Both the position numbers and the translations under genes were made by a program. The notes beneath the pieces are model-generated. The model made no database searches and had not been told where the DNA came from. It saw only the letters and a program-made list of their open reading frames with translations. Source: Sarcodiotheca gaudichaudii (taxonomy: Eukaryota; Rhodophyta; Florideophyceae; Gigartinales; Solieriaceae). From it: a DNA stretch of 64,000 nt. Positions 41,016 to 50,176 of the stretch are shown here, piece after piece (the first letter of the stretch is position 1; each line of letters starts with the position of its first letter). Location: assembly GCA_032355985.1 (NCBI GenBank), contig JAUKVZ010000002.1, positions 248,001 through 312,000 of the forward strand, read 5' to 3'.

Positions 41016-43217
41016 TTGAGACGGCTGGAGGGCAATGCGAAGCTGCTGGGTCGAGAGATGTACGTCGATGACCTCTCGATGGACGGCTGTCTCTGGGGGA
41101 TGACGGTGCGAAGCCCGGTCGCGCGGGGACGGATCCGGGAGATTCGTTTCTCGCCGGAGATCGACTGGTCCGAGTTCGTGATCGTTGATCATCGAGATAT
41201 TCCCGGCGCCAACGCGGTGTACCTGATTGAGATGGATCAGCCGGTGCTTGCCGCGGAGGAGACGCGGCACATGCACGAAGCAATCGTGCTGCTCGCTCAC
41301 CCATCGCGAGCTATGGTTCGAAAGGCCGTGCGCGCTGTGGAGGTTGTGATTGATCCACTGCCTGCCGCGCTTGATTTCCGTGTCGAGCCCATAGCGGAGC
41401 AGGTGCAGTGGAAGGATGACAACTCGCTGAGCCGCCTGAGCATCAATAAGGGTGATGTGGATGCGGCGCTTGCTTCGGCTGCGCATGTGATTGAAGGCGT
41501 GTATGAAACGGGCGCGCAGGAGCATGTGTACCTGGAAAATCAGGGCATGCTGTCATGGGTGGATGATGACGGCGTCGTGGTTGTGCAGGGATCGATGCAG
41601 TGTCCGTACTACGTGCTCAATGCGCTCAAGCATGCGCTGGGACGGGATGAGACACAGGTGCGCGTGATTCAGGCGCCGACAGGCGGTGGATTCGGCGGCA
41701 AGGAGGACTACCCCTCCAACATCGCATGCCATGCGGCGCTGCTGGCAATGAAGGCGCAGCGACCCGTGAAGCTGATCTATGATCGGTCGGAGGACATGGC
41801 GGCCACAACGAAGCGCCATCCTTCGCGTGTGCGGCATCGGACGGGCGTGGATGCAGATGGCCGCATGGTGGCGCAGGACATCGAAGTGACGATGGATGGG
41901 GGCGCGTATGTCACACTGTCGCCGGTGGTGCTGAGCCGCGGGATCATTCACGCGGGCGGGCCGTATGCGTGTGACAACGTGCGGATCACCGGCCGGGCAG
42001 TGCTGACAAACAGCGTTCCCTTTGGAGCATTTCGAGGCTTCGGAGCGCCGCAAACGCTTTTTGCGCTGGAGCGACATACGGATGTCGTGGCCCGGGCGAT
42101 CGGGATGGATCCAGTGGAGTTTCGCAGAATCAACCTGATCCGTGACGGACAGAGCACATCAACAGGCCAGGTCATCGATGACGGAACAGATCGCCGCCGA
42201 GTGATGGATCAGGCGCTCGAGCTTGCGGCGTACAAACGGAAGAAGGAAGAGCATGCGTCCTTCAATGCGACGCATGATTGTCTGCGGCGAGGGATCGGTT
42301 TCTCGACCTTCTATCACGGCGCCGGATTCACAGGCGCCGGTGAGGTGTATCTGGCTTCCAAGTGTGAAGTGGCTGGATTGCCCGATGGACGCGTCGAAGT
42401 GTTGACGGCCAATACGGAAATGGGTCAGGGCGCGACGACGGTCTTTCTGAAGATCGCGGCGGATGCCTGCGGGTATGACGCAGCAGACGTGATCATCGCG
42501 ACACCTGATACACATCGTGTGCCCAACAGCGGACCAACGGTCGCTTCGCGCACGAGCATGGTCGTCGGAAAACTGATCGAGATGGCAATCGATGATCTGC
42601 GAAAGCAGATCGGCGCGCCGGCGGGCGCCCAGGGTCAGGAGCTTCGAAAGCGCATCGTCGACTGGTGCGCCGAGCGCGACGGCGAGAGAGCGGTTGGCAA
42701 GAGCGAATACGAGAAGCCGCCGAATGTGCAGTGGGATGAGGAAACGTACCAGGGCGATGCATACGGCACATTCGCCTGGGCGACTTATGTCGCAGAGGTG
42801 GAAGTCGATCTGCGAACAGATGCGGTGCGCGTGATTGACTTTGTCGCTGTTCAGGAAATCGGCAAGGTTCTCAATGAGACGCTGGCGCGCGGACAGATTC
42901 AGGGAGGCGTCGTGCAGGGCATCGGCTGGGCGCTGATGGAAGAATGCAAATGGAATGATGGCGGGATGGCGAACAATCAGATGACGAACTACATCATTCC
43001 GACGGCCGACGATGTGTGCCCGATTCGAGTGGAGTTCATGGAGAATGCGTACGCGTATGGCGCACAAGGCGCGAAGGGAATCGGCGAGCTTCCTATCGAC
43101 GGACCGGCGCCGGCGATCGTCAATGCAGTGGCGGATGCGACGGGCCTGGCGCCCTCAGCGATACCACTCACGCCCGAGCGATTGATGGAGCTTTCTGCCG
43201 GAGCGGCACATGTCTGA
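41016..43217 (+). CDS. xanthine dehydrogenase, molybdopterin-binding subunit
   Basis: The protein is 733 aa. It belongs to the xanthine oxidase family large subunit: GNAKLLGREMYVDDL at the N-terminus, GGGFGGKEDYPSNI, the molybdenum-site loop GAFRGFGAPQTLFALE, EMGQGATTVFLKIAADA and the active-site Glu in GAKGIGELPIDGPAPAI. The start is TTG 41016 with GGAGG eight bases upstream; no ATG or GTG gives a better start. It overlaps the [2Fe-2S] subunit gene by 8 bases and heads a seven-gene purine operon. The holoenzyme oxidises hypoxanthine to xanthine to urate. Confidence 0.92.
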   Translation: MRRLEGNAKLLGREMYVDDLSMDGCLWGMTVRSPVARGRIREIRFSPEIDWSEFVIVDHRDIPGANAVYLIEMDQPVLAAEETRHMHEAIVLLAHPSRAMVRKAVRAVEVVIDPLPAALDFRVEPIAEQVQWKDDNSLSRLSINKGDVDAALASAAHVIEGVYETGAQEHVYLENQGMLSWVDDDGVVVVQGSMQCPYYVLNALKHALGRDETQVRVIQAPTGGGFGGKEDYPSNIACHAALLAMKAQRPVKLIYDRSEDMAATTKRHPSRVRHRTGVDADGRMVAQDIEVTMDGGAYVTLSPVVLSRGIIHAGGPYACDNVRITGRAVLTNSVPFGAFRGFGAPQTLFALERHTDVVARAIGMDPVEFRRINLIRDGQSTSTGQVIDDGTDRRRVMDQALELAAYKRKKEEHASFNATHDCLRRGIGFSTFYHGAGFTGAGEVYLASKCEVAGLPDGRVEVLTANTEMGQGATTVFLKIAADACGYDAADVIIATPDTHRVPNSGPTVASRTSMVVGKLIEMAIDDLRKQIGAPAGAQGQELRKRIVDWCAERDGERAVGKSEYEKPPNVQWDEETYQGDAYGTFAWATYVAEVEVDLRTDAVRVIDFVAVQEIGKVLNETLARGQIQGGVVQGIGWALMEECKWNDGGMANNQMTNYIIPTADDVCPIRVEFMENAYAYGAQGAKGIGELPIDGPAPAIVNAVADATGLAPSAIPLTPERLMELSAGAAHV

Positions 43218-43677
43218 GCGAATGAAGATCTCATTGACGCTCAACGGGCGCGATGTGACGGCAAGCGTCGATCCGACGGAGCGACTGCTGGACACGTTGC
43301 GCTACGCGATGGGCTTGACCGGCACGAAGGAAGGCTGCGGCGAGGGCGAGTGCGGCGCATGCACAGTACTCATGGATGGCGTGCCGGTGAACTCATGCCT
43401 TGTGCCAGCATTTCAGGCGCGAGGCAGCACGATCGAGACGGTGGAGTCGACGACCGAAAGCGATGTATCGGCGCTTCTGGATTCAGGCGCGACACAGTGC
43501 GGCGCCTGTACGCCGGGCATCGTGATGACGGCGCGATGGGTGCGAGAGCATCCCGAACTCCTTGAAACACACACGCTGCGGGAGCTGATGGCGGGGAATC
43601 TGTGCCGATGCACGGGATATGACGGCGTGATCGATGGCGTGGCGGCGACGCTCACGACGGAGGGGCGAAGCGCGTGA
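43210..43677 (+). CDS. xanthine dehydrogenase, [2Fe-2S] subunit
   Basis: The protein is 155 aa. The plant-type ferredoxin cluster reads GCGEGECGACTVLMDG with a later NSC, and the second cluster reads TQCGACTPG with NLCRCTGYDGV. It relays electrons from the Mo subunit to FAD. ATG 43210 overlaps the large subunit by 8 bases, and its stop overlaps the FAD subunit start (GTGA). Confidence 0.95.
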   Translation: MSERMKISLTLNGRDVTASVDPTERLLDTLRYAMGLTGTKEGCGEGECGACTVLMDGVPVNSCLVPAFQARGSTIETVESTTESDVSALLDSGATQCGACTPGIVMTARWVREHPELLETHTLRELMAGNLCRCTGYDGVIDGVAATLTTEGRSA

Positions 43678-44507
43678 AGGTCCTGACGCCGCACAGCGTG
43701 GAAGAAGCAGCGGAACTTCTGCAGCGAACGCCCGGGCTGACGCCGCTGGCGGGCGGAACGGATGTGCTTGTGCATTGGCCGGAGCGGCTGGAAGCGCATG
43801 AGAAGGACTATCTGGATCTTTCCGGCGTTGCATCACTGCGAAGTATGGTCTGGAGCGACGAGTTTCTTACGATCGGCGCGCTGACAACGTACTGGGATGT
43901 AGTGCGTGATGAGGAGGCTAGGCGTTCGCTGCCTTTGCTTGTGCAGGCGGCTCGCCAGGTCGGGGCGATTCAGATTCAGTCGCGCGGCACGTGGGCGGGG
44001 AATATTGCCAATGGATCGCCTGCCGCGGACGGCGTGCCCGTGATGATGGCATATGGCGCCGAAGTGGAGCTGACGAGCGCGCGCGAAGGGGCACGCTGGG
44101 TCGCGCTGGATGCGTATTACACGGGGTACAAGGAGAGCGTGAAGCGAGATGATGAGTTGATCACGCGGATTCGCATCCCACGGGCGACGTATGACATTGA
44201 AGTATGGGAGAAGGTCGGCTCCAGGCGCGCGCAGGCCATCAGCAAGGTGGCCCTTGCTCTGACGAGGAGCGGCGACACATGGCGCGTTATCGCAGCGAGC
44301 ATGGCGCCGACGATTCGAAGATGTGCCGCAACAGAAGCGCTGCTCAAGGCGGAGACGCCTATTGATAATCCAAGTGATCTGATACGCGCGATCGAAGCGG
44401 ACGTGACGCCGATTGATGATCTGCGTTCGACGGCCGCGTATCGACGCTTGACGTTCGCGCGCGTGCTGTATCACGCGCTGCGCGGTCGCTGCGCCTGGGT
44501 GCGCTGA
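43674..44507 (+). CDS. xanthine dehydrogenase, FAD-binding subunit
   Basis: The protein is 277 aa, of the CO dehydrogenase flavoprotein type. Features are PLAGGTDVLVHWPERL for FAD pyrophosphate binding, LTIGALTTYWDVV, and QIQSRGTWAGNIANGSPAADGVPVMMAYGAEVEL. The C-terminus carries the short helical domain. The start is GTG 43674 overlapping the previous stop. It passes electrons to NAD+ or another acceptor. Confidence 0.93.
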   Translation: MKVLTPHSVEEAAELLQRTPGLTPLAGGTDVLVHWPERLEAHEKDYLDLSGVASLRSMVWSDEFLTIGALTTYWDVVRDEEARRSLPLLVQAARQVGAIQIQSRGTWAGNIANGSPAADGVPVMMAYGAEVELTSAREGARWVALDAYYTGYKESVKRDDELITRIRIPRATYDIEVWEKVGSRRAQAISKVALALTRSGDTWRVIAASMAPTIRRCAATEALLKAETPIDNPSDLIRAIEADVTPIDDLRSTAAYRRLTFARVLYHALRGRCAWVR

Positions 44508-44524
44508 CAAGCGGGCGGCTCTGT

Positions 44525-45304
44525 ATGGGTGAGACGAGTGACATGTTGATGGCGGCGGCGGAGTATGCGGCTTCGGGCGCGCGCTTCTGCATGCTGACGG
44601 TGATCGGCGCCAAGGGCCGAACGCCCAGAGATGTCGGCGCACGAATGCTGCTGCTGGAAGATGGCACACAGGTCGGAACGATCGGCGGCGGCGGATTCGA
44701 ACAACTGGCGCTTGCCAGTGCAGAGAAACATCTTGCTGAAGGCACGAGCGGACGGGAGGAGTTCATCCTCGGCGAGGAAGCGGAGCAGTGCTGCGGCGGG
44801 GTCATGGAAGTTCTGTACGAGTGCTTCGGCGCCATCGGGCGCATCGTGATCTTCGGCGCCGGACACGTGGCATTGGAGCTTGTCGACCTGCTGGATGACG
44901 CACCAATGACGGTGAGCGTCGTCGATGATCGCACAGAGTGGGCGGATCCGGAACGATTCGGTGGGGTCGAACTGCTGGATGACTTTGACGCGGGCATTCG
45001 ACTTGCGCTCAAAGCGCCGGAGCGAACGCTGTGTTGTGTGATGACCTATTCGCATGACAGGGATCTGGAGCTTGTGGCGCAGCTGCTTGGCCAGGGATGC
45101 GCGTATGTCGGCCTGATCGGAAGCGCTTCGAAGCGCGCCTGCTTCGTGACGCGGCTATCTGCACGCGGCCTCAGCGAAGACGCGATCGGCCAGATGGAGT
45201 GCCCGATGGGCCTGGGGGACATGGGCAAGACGCCCAGGCAAGTGGCGATGTCCATTGCGGGGCGGCTGTATCTGATCGCGCGGGGGCTTGCGCGTGCCGA
45301 CTGA
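44525..45304 (+). CDS. xdhC: XdhC-type molybdenum cofactor maturation protein
   Basis: The protein is 259 aa. The N-terminal XdhC/CoxI domain reads MLTVIGAKGRTPRDVGARMLL and GTIGGGGFEQLAL, with ECCGG-type EQCCGGVMEVL. The C-terminal Rossmann part has IVIFGAGHVALELVDLL and AYVGLIGSASKRACF. It binds and sulfurates the Mo cofactor and inserts it in xanthine dehydrogenase. It lies 17 bases after the FAD subunit and overlaps the next gene, supporting one operon. Confidence 0.9.
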   Translation: MGETSDMLMAAAEYAASGARFCMLTVIGAKGRTPRDVGARMLLLEDGTQVGTIGGGGFEQLALASAEKHLAEGTSGREEFILGEEAEQCCGGVMEVLYECFGAIGRIVIFGAGHVALELVDLLDDAPMTVSVVDDRTEWADPERFGGVELLDDFDAGIRLALKAPERTLCCVMTYSHDRDLELVAQLLGQGCAYVGLIGSASKRACFVTRLSARGLSEDAIGQMECPMGLGDMGKTPRQVAMSIAGRLYLIARGLARAD

Positions 45305-45884
45305 AACGGCTGTGGTTGTGCTCGCGGCAGGTCGCGGCAAGCGGATGGGCGGACCAAAGGCGCTCATGCAATTTGGCGGTGATGTGTGGTGGAAGCTGCA
45401 GCAAAGAGCGCTGAAGACACTGGACTCGCGCATCGTGTGGGTCGTTTCTGAAGATGTGAAGCGCCGTATTGAAGCGGATTCAGCCAGCTTTGGAATGAAC
45501 TTCGTGGTGAGCGATCCGGATGCGCCGATGTTCGCCAGCGTGCTTGCGGGCATTCGGGCGGCGAGGGGGAGCGACGTGTTCGTATTGCCCGTCGATACGC
45601 CGTGTCCGGGACGGGCGGTCTTTGAAGCGCTTGCGGGCGCGGGCCCGGTTGCGATTCCGGAGCATGCGAGTGAAGCTGGTCATCCGGTGTTTCTGTCGAA
45701 GGATTGGATCGACGAGCATCTCGCGAACGCCGAGGCTCGCGCCGATGCGCTACGGCTGGATGTGTTGATCGAGCCCGATGTCGTTCGTACGGCGGTCGAC
45801 GATCCTCGTGTGGCGGTGAATCTAAACACGCCTGATGATGTTGCAGAGTGGCTCGCGATGACAGACGAAGGAGAAGGTTCATGA
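45294..45884 (+). CDS. MocA-like molybdenum cofactor nucleotidyltransferase
   Basis: The protein is 196 aa, of MobA/MocA fold: VVLAAGRGKRMGGPKALMQFGG for nucleotide binding, FVLPVDTPCPG with the metal Asp, and EAGHPVFLSKD. It likely attaches CMP to the pterin to give the dinucleotide cofactor used by the xanthine dehydrogenase encoded alongside. GTG 45294 fits a GGGGG site seven bases upstream; TTG 45288 is the alternative. Its stop overlaps adenine deaminase (ATGA). Confidence 0.85.
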   Translation: MPTETAVVVLAAGRGKRMGGPKALMQFGGDVWWKLQQRALKTLDSRIVWVVSEDVKRRIEADSASFGMNFVVSDPDAPMFASVLAGIRAARGSDVFVLPVDTPCPGRAVFEALAGAGPVAIPEHASEAGHPVFLSKDWIDEHLANAEARADALRLDVLIEPDVVRTAVDDPRVAVNLNTPDDVAEWLAMTDEGEGS

Positions 45885-47635
45885 AGGGGTTGATCGCACG
45901 AACTGATCCTCAGCTGCTGGCGGTGTCACGCGGCGAGACGCCTGCCGATGTCGTGATCGCGGGCGCGAGAGTGGTGAATGTCTTCACGCGAGAGATCCTT
46001 GAGACAAACATCGCGATCAAGGGGGGGCGGATCGCCGGTGTGGGCGACTATGGAGATGCGCTGGAGCGGATCGACGGGCGCGGGCTGTATGCGGCGCCGG
46101 GGTTCATCGATGCGCACATGCATATTGAGTCGACGATGATGACGCCGCCGGAGTTCGTGCGGGCAGCGGCGCCGCACGGGACGACGGGGGTGACGCTTGA
46201 TCCGCATGAGATCGCAAACGTGCTGGGCGTCATCGGCATTTCGTATCTGATGGAGTGCGCCGAAGGGCTGCCGATGGACATCCGATTCATGGTGTCTTCT
46301 TGCGTGCCCTCCTCGCCGCTGGAGACATCAGGCGCCGTGCTGAAAGCGAAGGATTTAGCGCCGTTTTTCAATGATGAGCGCGTGCTTGGCCTGGCGGAGA
46401 TGATGAACTTTCCGGGCGCCGCGTTTGGCGATGCCGGCGTTCTGGAGAAGATTCGCGCCGGGCTCGCGCACGGCCGCGTCGATGGGCACTGCCCGGGCAT
46501 GACCGGCAAGATGCTGCAGGCGTACTGCGCGACGGGCGTAAGCAGTGACCATGAATGCACCAGCGCGGTGGAGGCCATGGAAAAGGTGCGCTGCGGCATG
46601 CGAGTCTACATCCGCGAAGGAAGCGCGGCACGGAATCTTGAGGCGCTGATCGAGTGCGTGACCGAGGCGAATGCGCATCTCTTCACGTTCTGTACGGATG
46701 ATCGGCATCCAGCTGATCTGATCCAGGAAGGGCATATCAACAACTGCGTGCGTGAGGCGGTGGCTCGTGGGCTGGATCCAATGATCGCCATCGCGATGGG
46801 TTCCCTGCATACGGCCGAACACTACCGACTGGATGATTCGGGCGCCATCGCTCCGGGCCGCTGCGCAAACATTCAGCTCCTGCCGGATCTGAAGGAGTTT
46901 CGACCTTCGCAAGTGATGTATCAGGGCGAGGTCATTGCGCGAGATGGATCATTCTGCGCAGAGATTCGAACGGGTGATGCGATCTCGGCGCCGAAACGCG
47001 CAGAGACGATGCGGATTGGAACGAACTTTGGTGAACCATCGCTGCGCGTGGAGGCGCCGGCGGAGGGTGTCAATATTCGCGTCATCCAAATGCTGCCCGG
47101 CCAGATTGTGACGGGCGAAGTGGAAGCACGGCCACCTGTTGAGAACGGCGCGCTTATTTCGAGCGTCGAAGAAGATCTCCTCAAGATCGCGGTGATCGAG
47201 CGGCACAAGGGAACGGGCGCCGTGGGACTTGGATTCGTGACAGGATTCGAAATGAAGCGAGGCGCCATTGCGAGCACGGTCGGCCATGATGCGCACAATC
47301 TGATTTGCGTGGGAACGAATGATCATGACATGGCGACGGCGGCGCGGGCGCTTGCGCGCGTCGGTGGCGGTCAGTGCGTGGTGATCGATGGCAAGGAGAT
47401 CGGGCTGCTGGAGTTGCCCGTGGCGGGCCTGATATCCGATCAGCCGGGCGATGTGATCGCACGCGAGCAGCAGGCGCTGCTTGAGGCGGCAAAGGACACA
47501 GGGTGCCCGATTGAGGATCCTTTCATGCCGCTGAGCTTCCTGGCGCTGCCGGTGATTCCGAAGCTGAAGCTTACGGATCTTGGACTTGTCGATGTGGATG
47601 TGTTTGAGGTGGTTCCACTGGAGGCTGTGCATTGA
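45881..47635 (+). CDS. ade: adenine deaminase
   Basis: The protein is 584 aa, an amidohydrolase of the Ade type. Metal-binding motifs are PGFIDAHMHIESTMMTP, EMMNFPG, DGHCPGMTG and TDDRHPADL; the C-terminal adenine deaminase domain carries NLICVGTNDHDMATAARAL and FMPLSFLALPVIPKLKLTD. It converts adenine to hypoxanthine, feeding xanthine dehydrogenase. ATG 45881 overlaps the upstream stop, and its stop overlaps the next gene's TTG start (TTGA). Confidence 0.93.
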   Translation: MKGLIARTDPQLLAVSRGETPADVVIAGARVVNVFTREILETNIAIKGGRIAGVGDYGDALERIDGRGLYAAPGFIDAHMHIESTMMTPPEFVRAAAPHGTTGVTLDPHEIANVLGVIGISYLMECAEGLPMDIRFMVSSCVPSSPLETSGAVLKAKDLAPFFNDERVLGLAEMMNFPGAAFGDAGVLEKIRAGLAHGRVDGHCPGMTGKMLQAYCATGVSSDHECTSAVEAMEKVRCGMRVYIREGSAARNLEALIECVTEANAHLFTFCTDDRHPADLIQEGHINNCVREAVARGLDPMIAIAMGSLHTAEHYRLDDSGAIAPGRCANIQLLPDLKEFRPSQVMYQGEVIARDGSFCAEIRTGDAISAPKRAETMRIGTNFGEPSLRVEAPAEGVNIRVIQMLPGQIVTGEVEARPPVENGALISSVEEDLLKIAVIERHKGTGAVGLGFVTGFEMKRGAIASTVGHDAHNLICVGTNDHDMATAARALARVGGGQCVVIDGKEIGLLELPVAGLISDQPGDVIAREQQALLEAAKDTGCPIEDPFMPLSFLALPVIPKLKLTDLGLVDVDVFEVVPLEAVH

Positions 47636-48984
47636 ACGAGACGACTTTGAGCGCGACGGATCTTGGATCGATCACGGCGGATCTTGCACGAGCCAATGAG
47701 GCGTTCGCGCAGCAGTATCCGGGCGAAAGCGGCGCACGCCAACCTGTGCACACGGTCTATGGCGGGGCGCATCTCTTCAAGGCGGAGACGGCGCAACGAC
47801 TGGGAGCGCTGGCGCTGCGATTCGTCGAGGAGTATGCGCCGAACGGCAGCGCGCTGGGTGAGGCCCTGGGCATCGATGATGACATGCTCGCAGCTGAGGT
47901 TCACCTGCGCGTCATGGGCAAGCTTCGACGGGAAGCCGTCGAGGACTTTCGCATCGATTTCGAAGATGGTTACGGCTCACGACCGGATGCCGAAGAGGAT
48001 GCGACCTGTATCACTGCGGCAAGTGAAGTGGCGCGAGGCATGGCGGAAGGTGTGCTTCCGCCATTCATCGGGATTCGCATCAAGCCGCTGAGCCAGGAGT
48101 TGTACACACGCAGCCTGCGAACACTGGATCTCTTTCTTTCGGCGCTGGTAAAACAGACGGATGGCGCGCTTCCCGACAACTTCGTCGTGACGCTGCCGAA
48201 GATCGTGAGCCCGGCGCCGGTGCAGACCCTTGTACGCGTGTTTGAGTTGTTAGAACAGCGATTGGGTCTGGATGCGGGCGCTTTGAAGATGGAGTTCATG
48301 ATTGAGACGCCGCAGTCCATTTTTGACGCGGTCGGACATGCGGCCATGCCGGCGCTTCTTGAAGCAGCCGAAGGACGATGCATCGCGGCTCATTTCGGCG
48401 TGTATGACTACACCGCGTGCTGCTCCATCACCGCTGAGTATCAGAGCATAGGCCATCCGGCATGCGACTATGCGCGCGACATGATACAGGTGACACTGGC
48501 GCAGACGGGGATCTGGATTTCCGATGGCGCGACGAACATCATGCCTGCGGCGCCCCATCGAGCTGGTGAGGGCGAGACACTGACAGCTGAGCAGATTCGA
48601 GAGAATGTCGAGGCAGTGCATCGTGCATGGCGTCTGCACTATGACGATGTGCGACATTCACTTGAGACGGCGTATTACCAGGGATGGGATCTGCATCCGG
48701 GACAACTCGTGAGCCGCTATGCGGCGCTATACGCGTTCTTCCTGGAAGGCCTCGATGCGGCAAGCGAGCGCTTGCGGAACTTCGTGGAGAAGGCGGCGCA
48801 GGCGACGCTGGTCGGCGATGTCTTCGATGATGCCGCCACGGGGCAGGGGCTGCTGAATTACTTCCTCCGCGCCATCAACTGCAAGGCCGTGACCGAGGAA
48901 GATGTGGCGAAGCTCACTGGACTTTCGCTGGATGAGCTGCGCACACGCTCCTTCAAGCAGATTATGGAGCAACGACGCGGTTAG
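47632..48984 (+). CDS. DUF6986 / CitE-HpcH-like aldolase family protein
   Basis: The protein is 450 aa. It resembles the HpcH/HpaI aldolase - citrate lyase beta fold: DFRIDFEDGYGSRPDAEED (metal site), GIRIKPLS, VTLPKIVSPAPVQTLV, MEFMIETPQSIFDAVG and AAHFGVYDYTACC. The start is TTG 47632, overlapping the adenine deaminase stop as TTGA; no other start keeps the N-terminal YGGAHLF block. Such proteins appear in purine-use clusters of other bacteria near allantoicase or malate synthase. By inference it handles glyoxylate, the two-carbon product of ureidoglycolate, by a malate-synthase-like or lyase reaction. The real substrate is not known. Confidence 0.8.
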   Translation: MNETTLSATDLGSITADLARANEAFAQQYPGESGARQPVHTVYGGAHLFKAETAQRLGALALRFVEEYAPNGSALGEALGIDDDMLAAEVHLRVMGKLRREAVEDFRIDFEDGYGSRPDAEEDATCITAASEVARGMAEGVLPPFIGIRIKPLSQELYTRSLRTLDLFLSALVKQTDGALPDNFVVTLPKIVSPAPVQTLVRVFELLEQRLGLDAGALKMEFMIETPQSIFDAVGHAAMPALLEAAEGRCIAAHFGVYDYTACCSITAEYQSIGHPACDYARDMIQVTLAQTGIWISDGATNIMPAAPHRAGEGETLTAEQIRENVEAVHRAWRLHYDDVRHSLETAYYQGWDLHPGQLVSRYAALYAFFLEGLDAASERLRNFVEKAAQATLVGDVFDDAATGQGLLNYFLRAINCKAVTEEDVAKLTGLSLDELRTRSFKQIMEQRRG

Positions 48985-48987
48985 AGA

Positions 48988-49827
48988 CTATTCACGCTCG
49001 ACCCATGCCTCGATGTACCCTGAAGGCTCATCGATGGGCAGGAATACCTCGTTGTCGTTCTCGAGCCCGAGCGGTGAGAGATCGATGAGGAGGCAGTGAA
49101 CATTCGGCATCGCAAGCTGAATGCGGCTGATTTCCGGAGCGGCCTCAAGCGCAGCGGCGCCCATGGCGTACAGCGTGTGCTGCACCGATTCACTCATGTG
49201 GCCGGCGAAACACTCGATAAGAGCCGTGCGAATGCGCTCGCGCACGGCCACGTAATCAGGCGATGACTCGCTGTACTCCCAGAGAGAGCGAACCCGCGTG
49301 GCCATGATGCGGTCACGCGTCTCCTTGAGCGTCGTGTATTTGTCGACATTGAAGCCGGAGAAGGCGGAGTCCGTCGTCTTGAGGATTGCGAGATCATCCA
49401 AGCCCGAAGTCGTCGCGCTGTCGGCGCCGACATTGGCATGGCAGGTCTGACGCTCGTCCGATCCCTTGAGGAACGTGTGCGGATGCGGCTGCCCCCCCAC
49501 TTTGGCGCGCGTCCATTTTGTTTCAGCGATATCGACACTCGCCGAAGCGACCTGCGTATGCGTTTCGACGAAGTGGTGGGCAAGCCGCTGAGCGTACTCT
49601 TCAATGCTCGTGATCGGCGCCTTGGCGAAAGCGTTGATCGTGTTCTTCATCGTGTCCGTCGGCACGATGAGATGGTTGTCGCCTTCGGTATGCGCGGATT
49701 CGAAGTCGCCTTCGAGCAGGACGCGGACGGTCAGCTCGCGCAGTTCATGCGTGGCGCCGTTGCGCTGGACTTTGACAACACGGACGCGGCTCTTGCCGTA
49801 GGTGTTGTGACCGAGCTTCGCAGGCAT
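48988..49827 (-). CDS. urate oxidase (uricase)
   Basis: The protein is 279 aa. Motifs are GHNTYGKSRVRVVKV with the catalytic Lys, VPTDTMKNTINAFAK with the Thr partner, FSGFNVDKYTTLKET, and the C-terminal MPNVHCLLIDL...NEVFLPIDEPSGYIEAWVER. It oxidises urate to 5-hydroxyisourate. ATG 49827 has GAGGAA upstream; the long in-frame extension to 50040 has no homology. It is the last gene of the minus-strand ureide run, 4 bases after HIU hydrolase, and ends 3 bases from the convergent DUF6986 gene. Confidence 0.94.
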   Translation of the reverse strand: MPAKLGHNTYGKSRVRVVKVQRNGATHELRELTVRVLLEGDFESAHTEGDNHLIVPTDTMKNTINAFAKAPITSIEEYAQRLAHHFVETHTQVASASVDIAETKWTRAKVGGQPHPHTFLKGSDERQTCHANVGADSATTSGLDDLAILKTTDSAFSGFNVDKYTTLKETRDRIMATRVRSLWEYSESSPDYVAVRERIRTALIECFAGHMSESVQHTLYAMGAAALEAAPEISRIQLAMPNVHCLLIDLSPLGLENDNEVFLPIDEPSGYIEAWVERE

Positions 49828-49831
49828 ATGT

Positions 49832-50176
49832 TCAGCTTCCTCTGTAGGTCGAGTATCCAAAGGGGGCGACGAGCAGCGGCACGTGATAGTGCTCGCCCTT
49901 GGATGTGATGCGAAAGACGATCTGAGCGTACGGATAGAAGCAGTCGGCGCCCTGCTTCTTGAAGTATTCATCAATCTCGAATCGAAGGCGATAGACACCC
50001 GGCGACAGTGGCTGATCTTCGGGAAGCAGATTGGGCGCACGGCCGTCGGCGTTTGTCGCCGTCGTGGCGATGGGCTTGAAGTCTCCCTGCTGATCCTGAC
50101 GTTCCAGTCGAATGGAGACGTTTTCGGCAGGCGCGCCCCTGGCAGTGTCGAGAATGTGTGTTGAAAGTGTGCTCAT
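49832..50176 (-). CDS. uraH: 5-hydroxyisourate hydrolase (transthyretin-like)
   Basis: The protein is 114 aa. Family signatures are LSTHILDTARGAPA at the N-terminus, RFEIDEYF and the terminal STYRGS. It hydrolyses 5-hydroxyisourate to OHCU. There is no signal peptide. The start overlaps the OHCU decarboxylase stop by four bases. The three enzymes uricase, HIU hydrolase and OHCU decarboxylase together turn urate into S-allantoin. Confidence 0.95.
   Translation of the reverse strand: MSTLSTHILDTARGAPAENVSIRLERQDQQGDFKPIATTATNADGRAPNLLPEDQPLSPGVYRLRFEIDEYFKKQGADCFYPYAQIVFRITSKGEHYHVPLLVAPFGYSTYRGS

Noticed and set aside
42159-43067. Open frame of 302 codons on the minus strand
   Set aside because: Antisense to the xanthine dehydrogenase large subunit; no motif.
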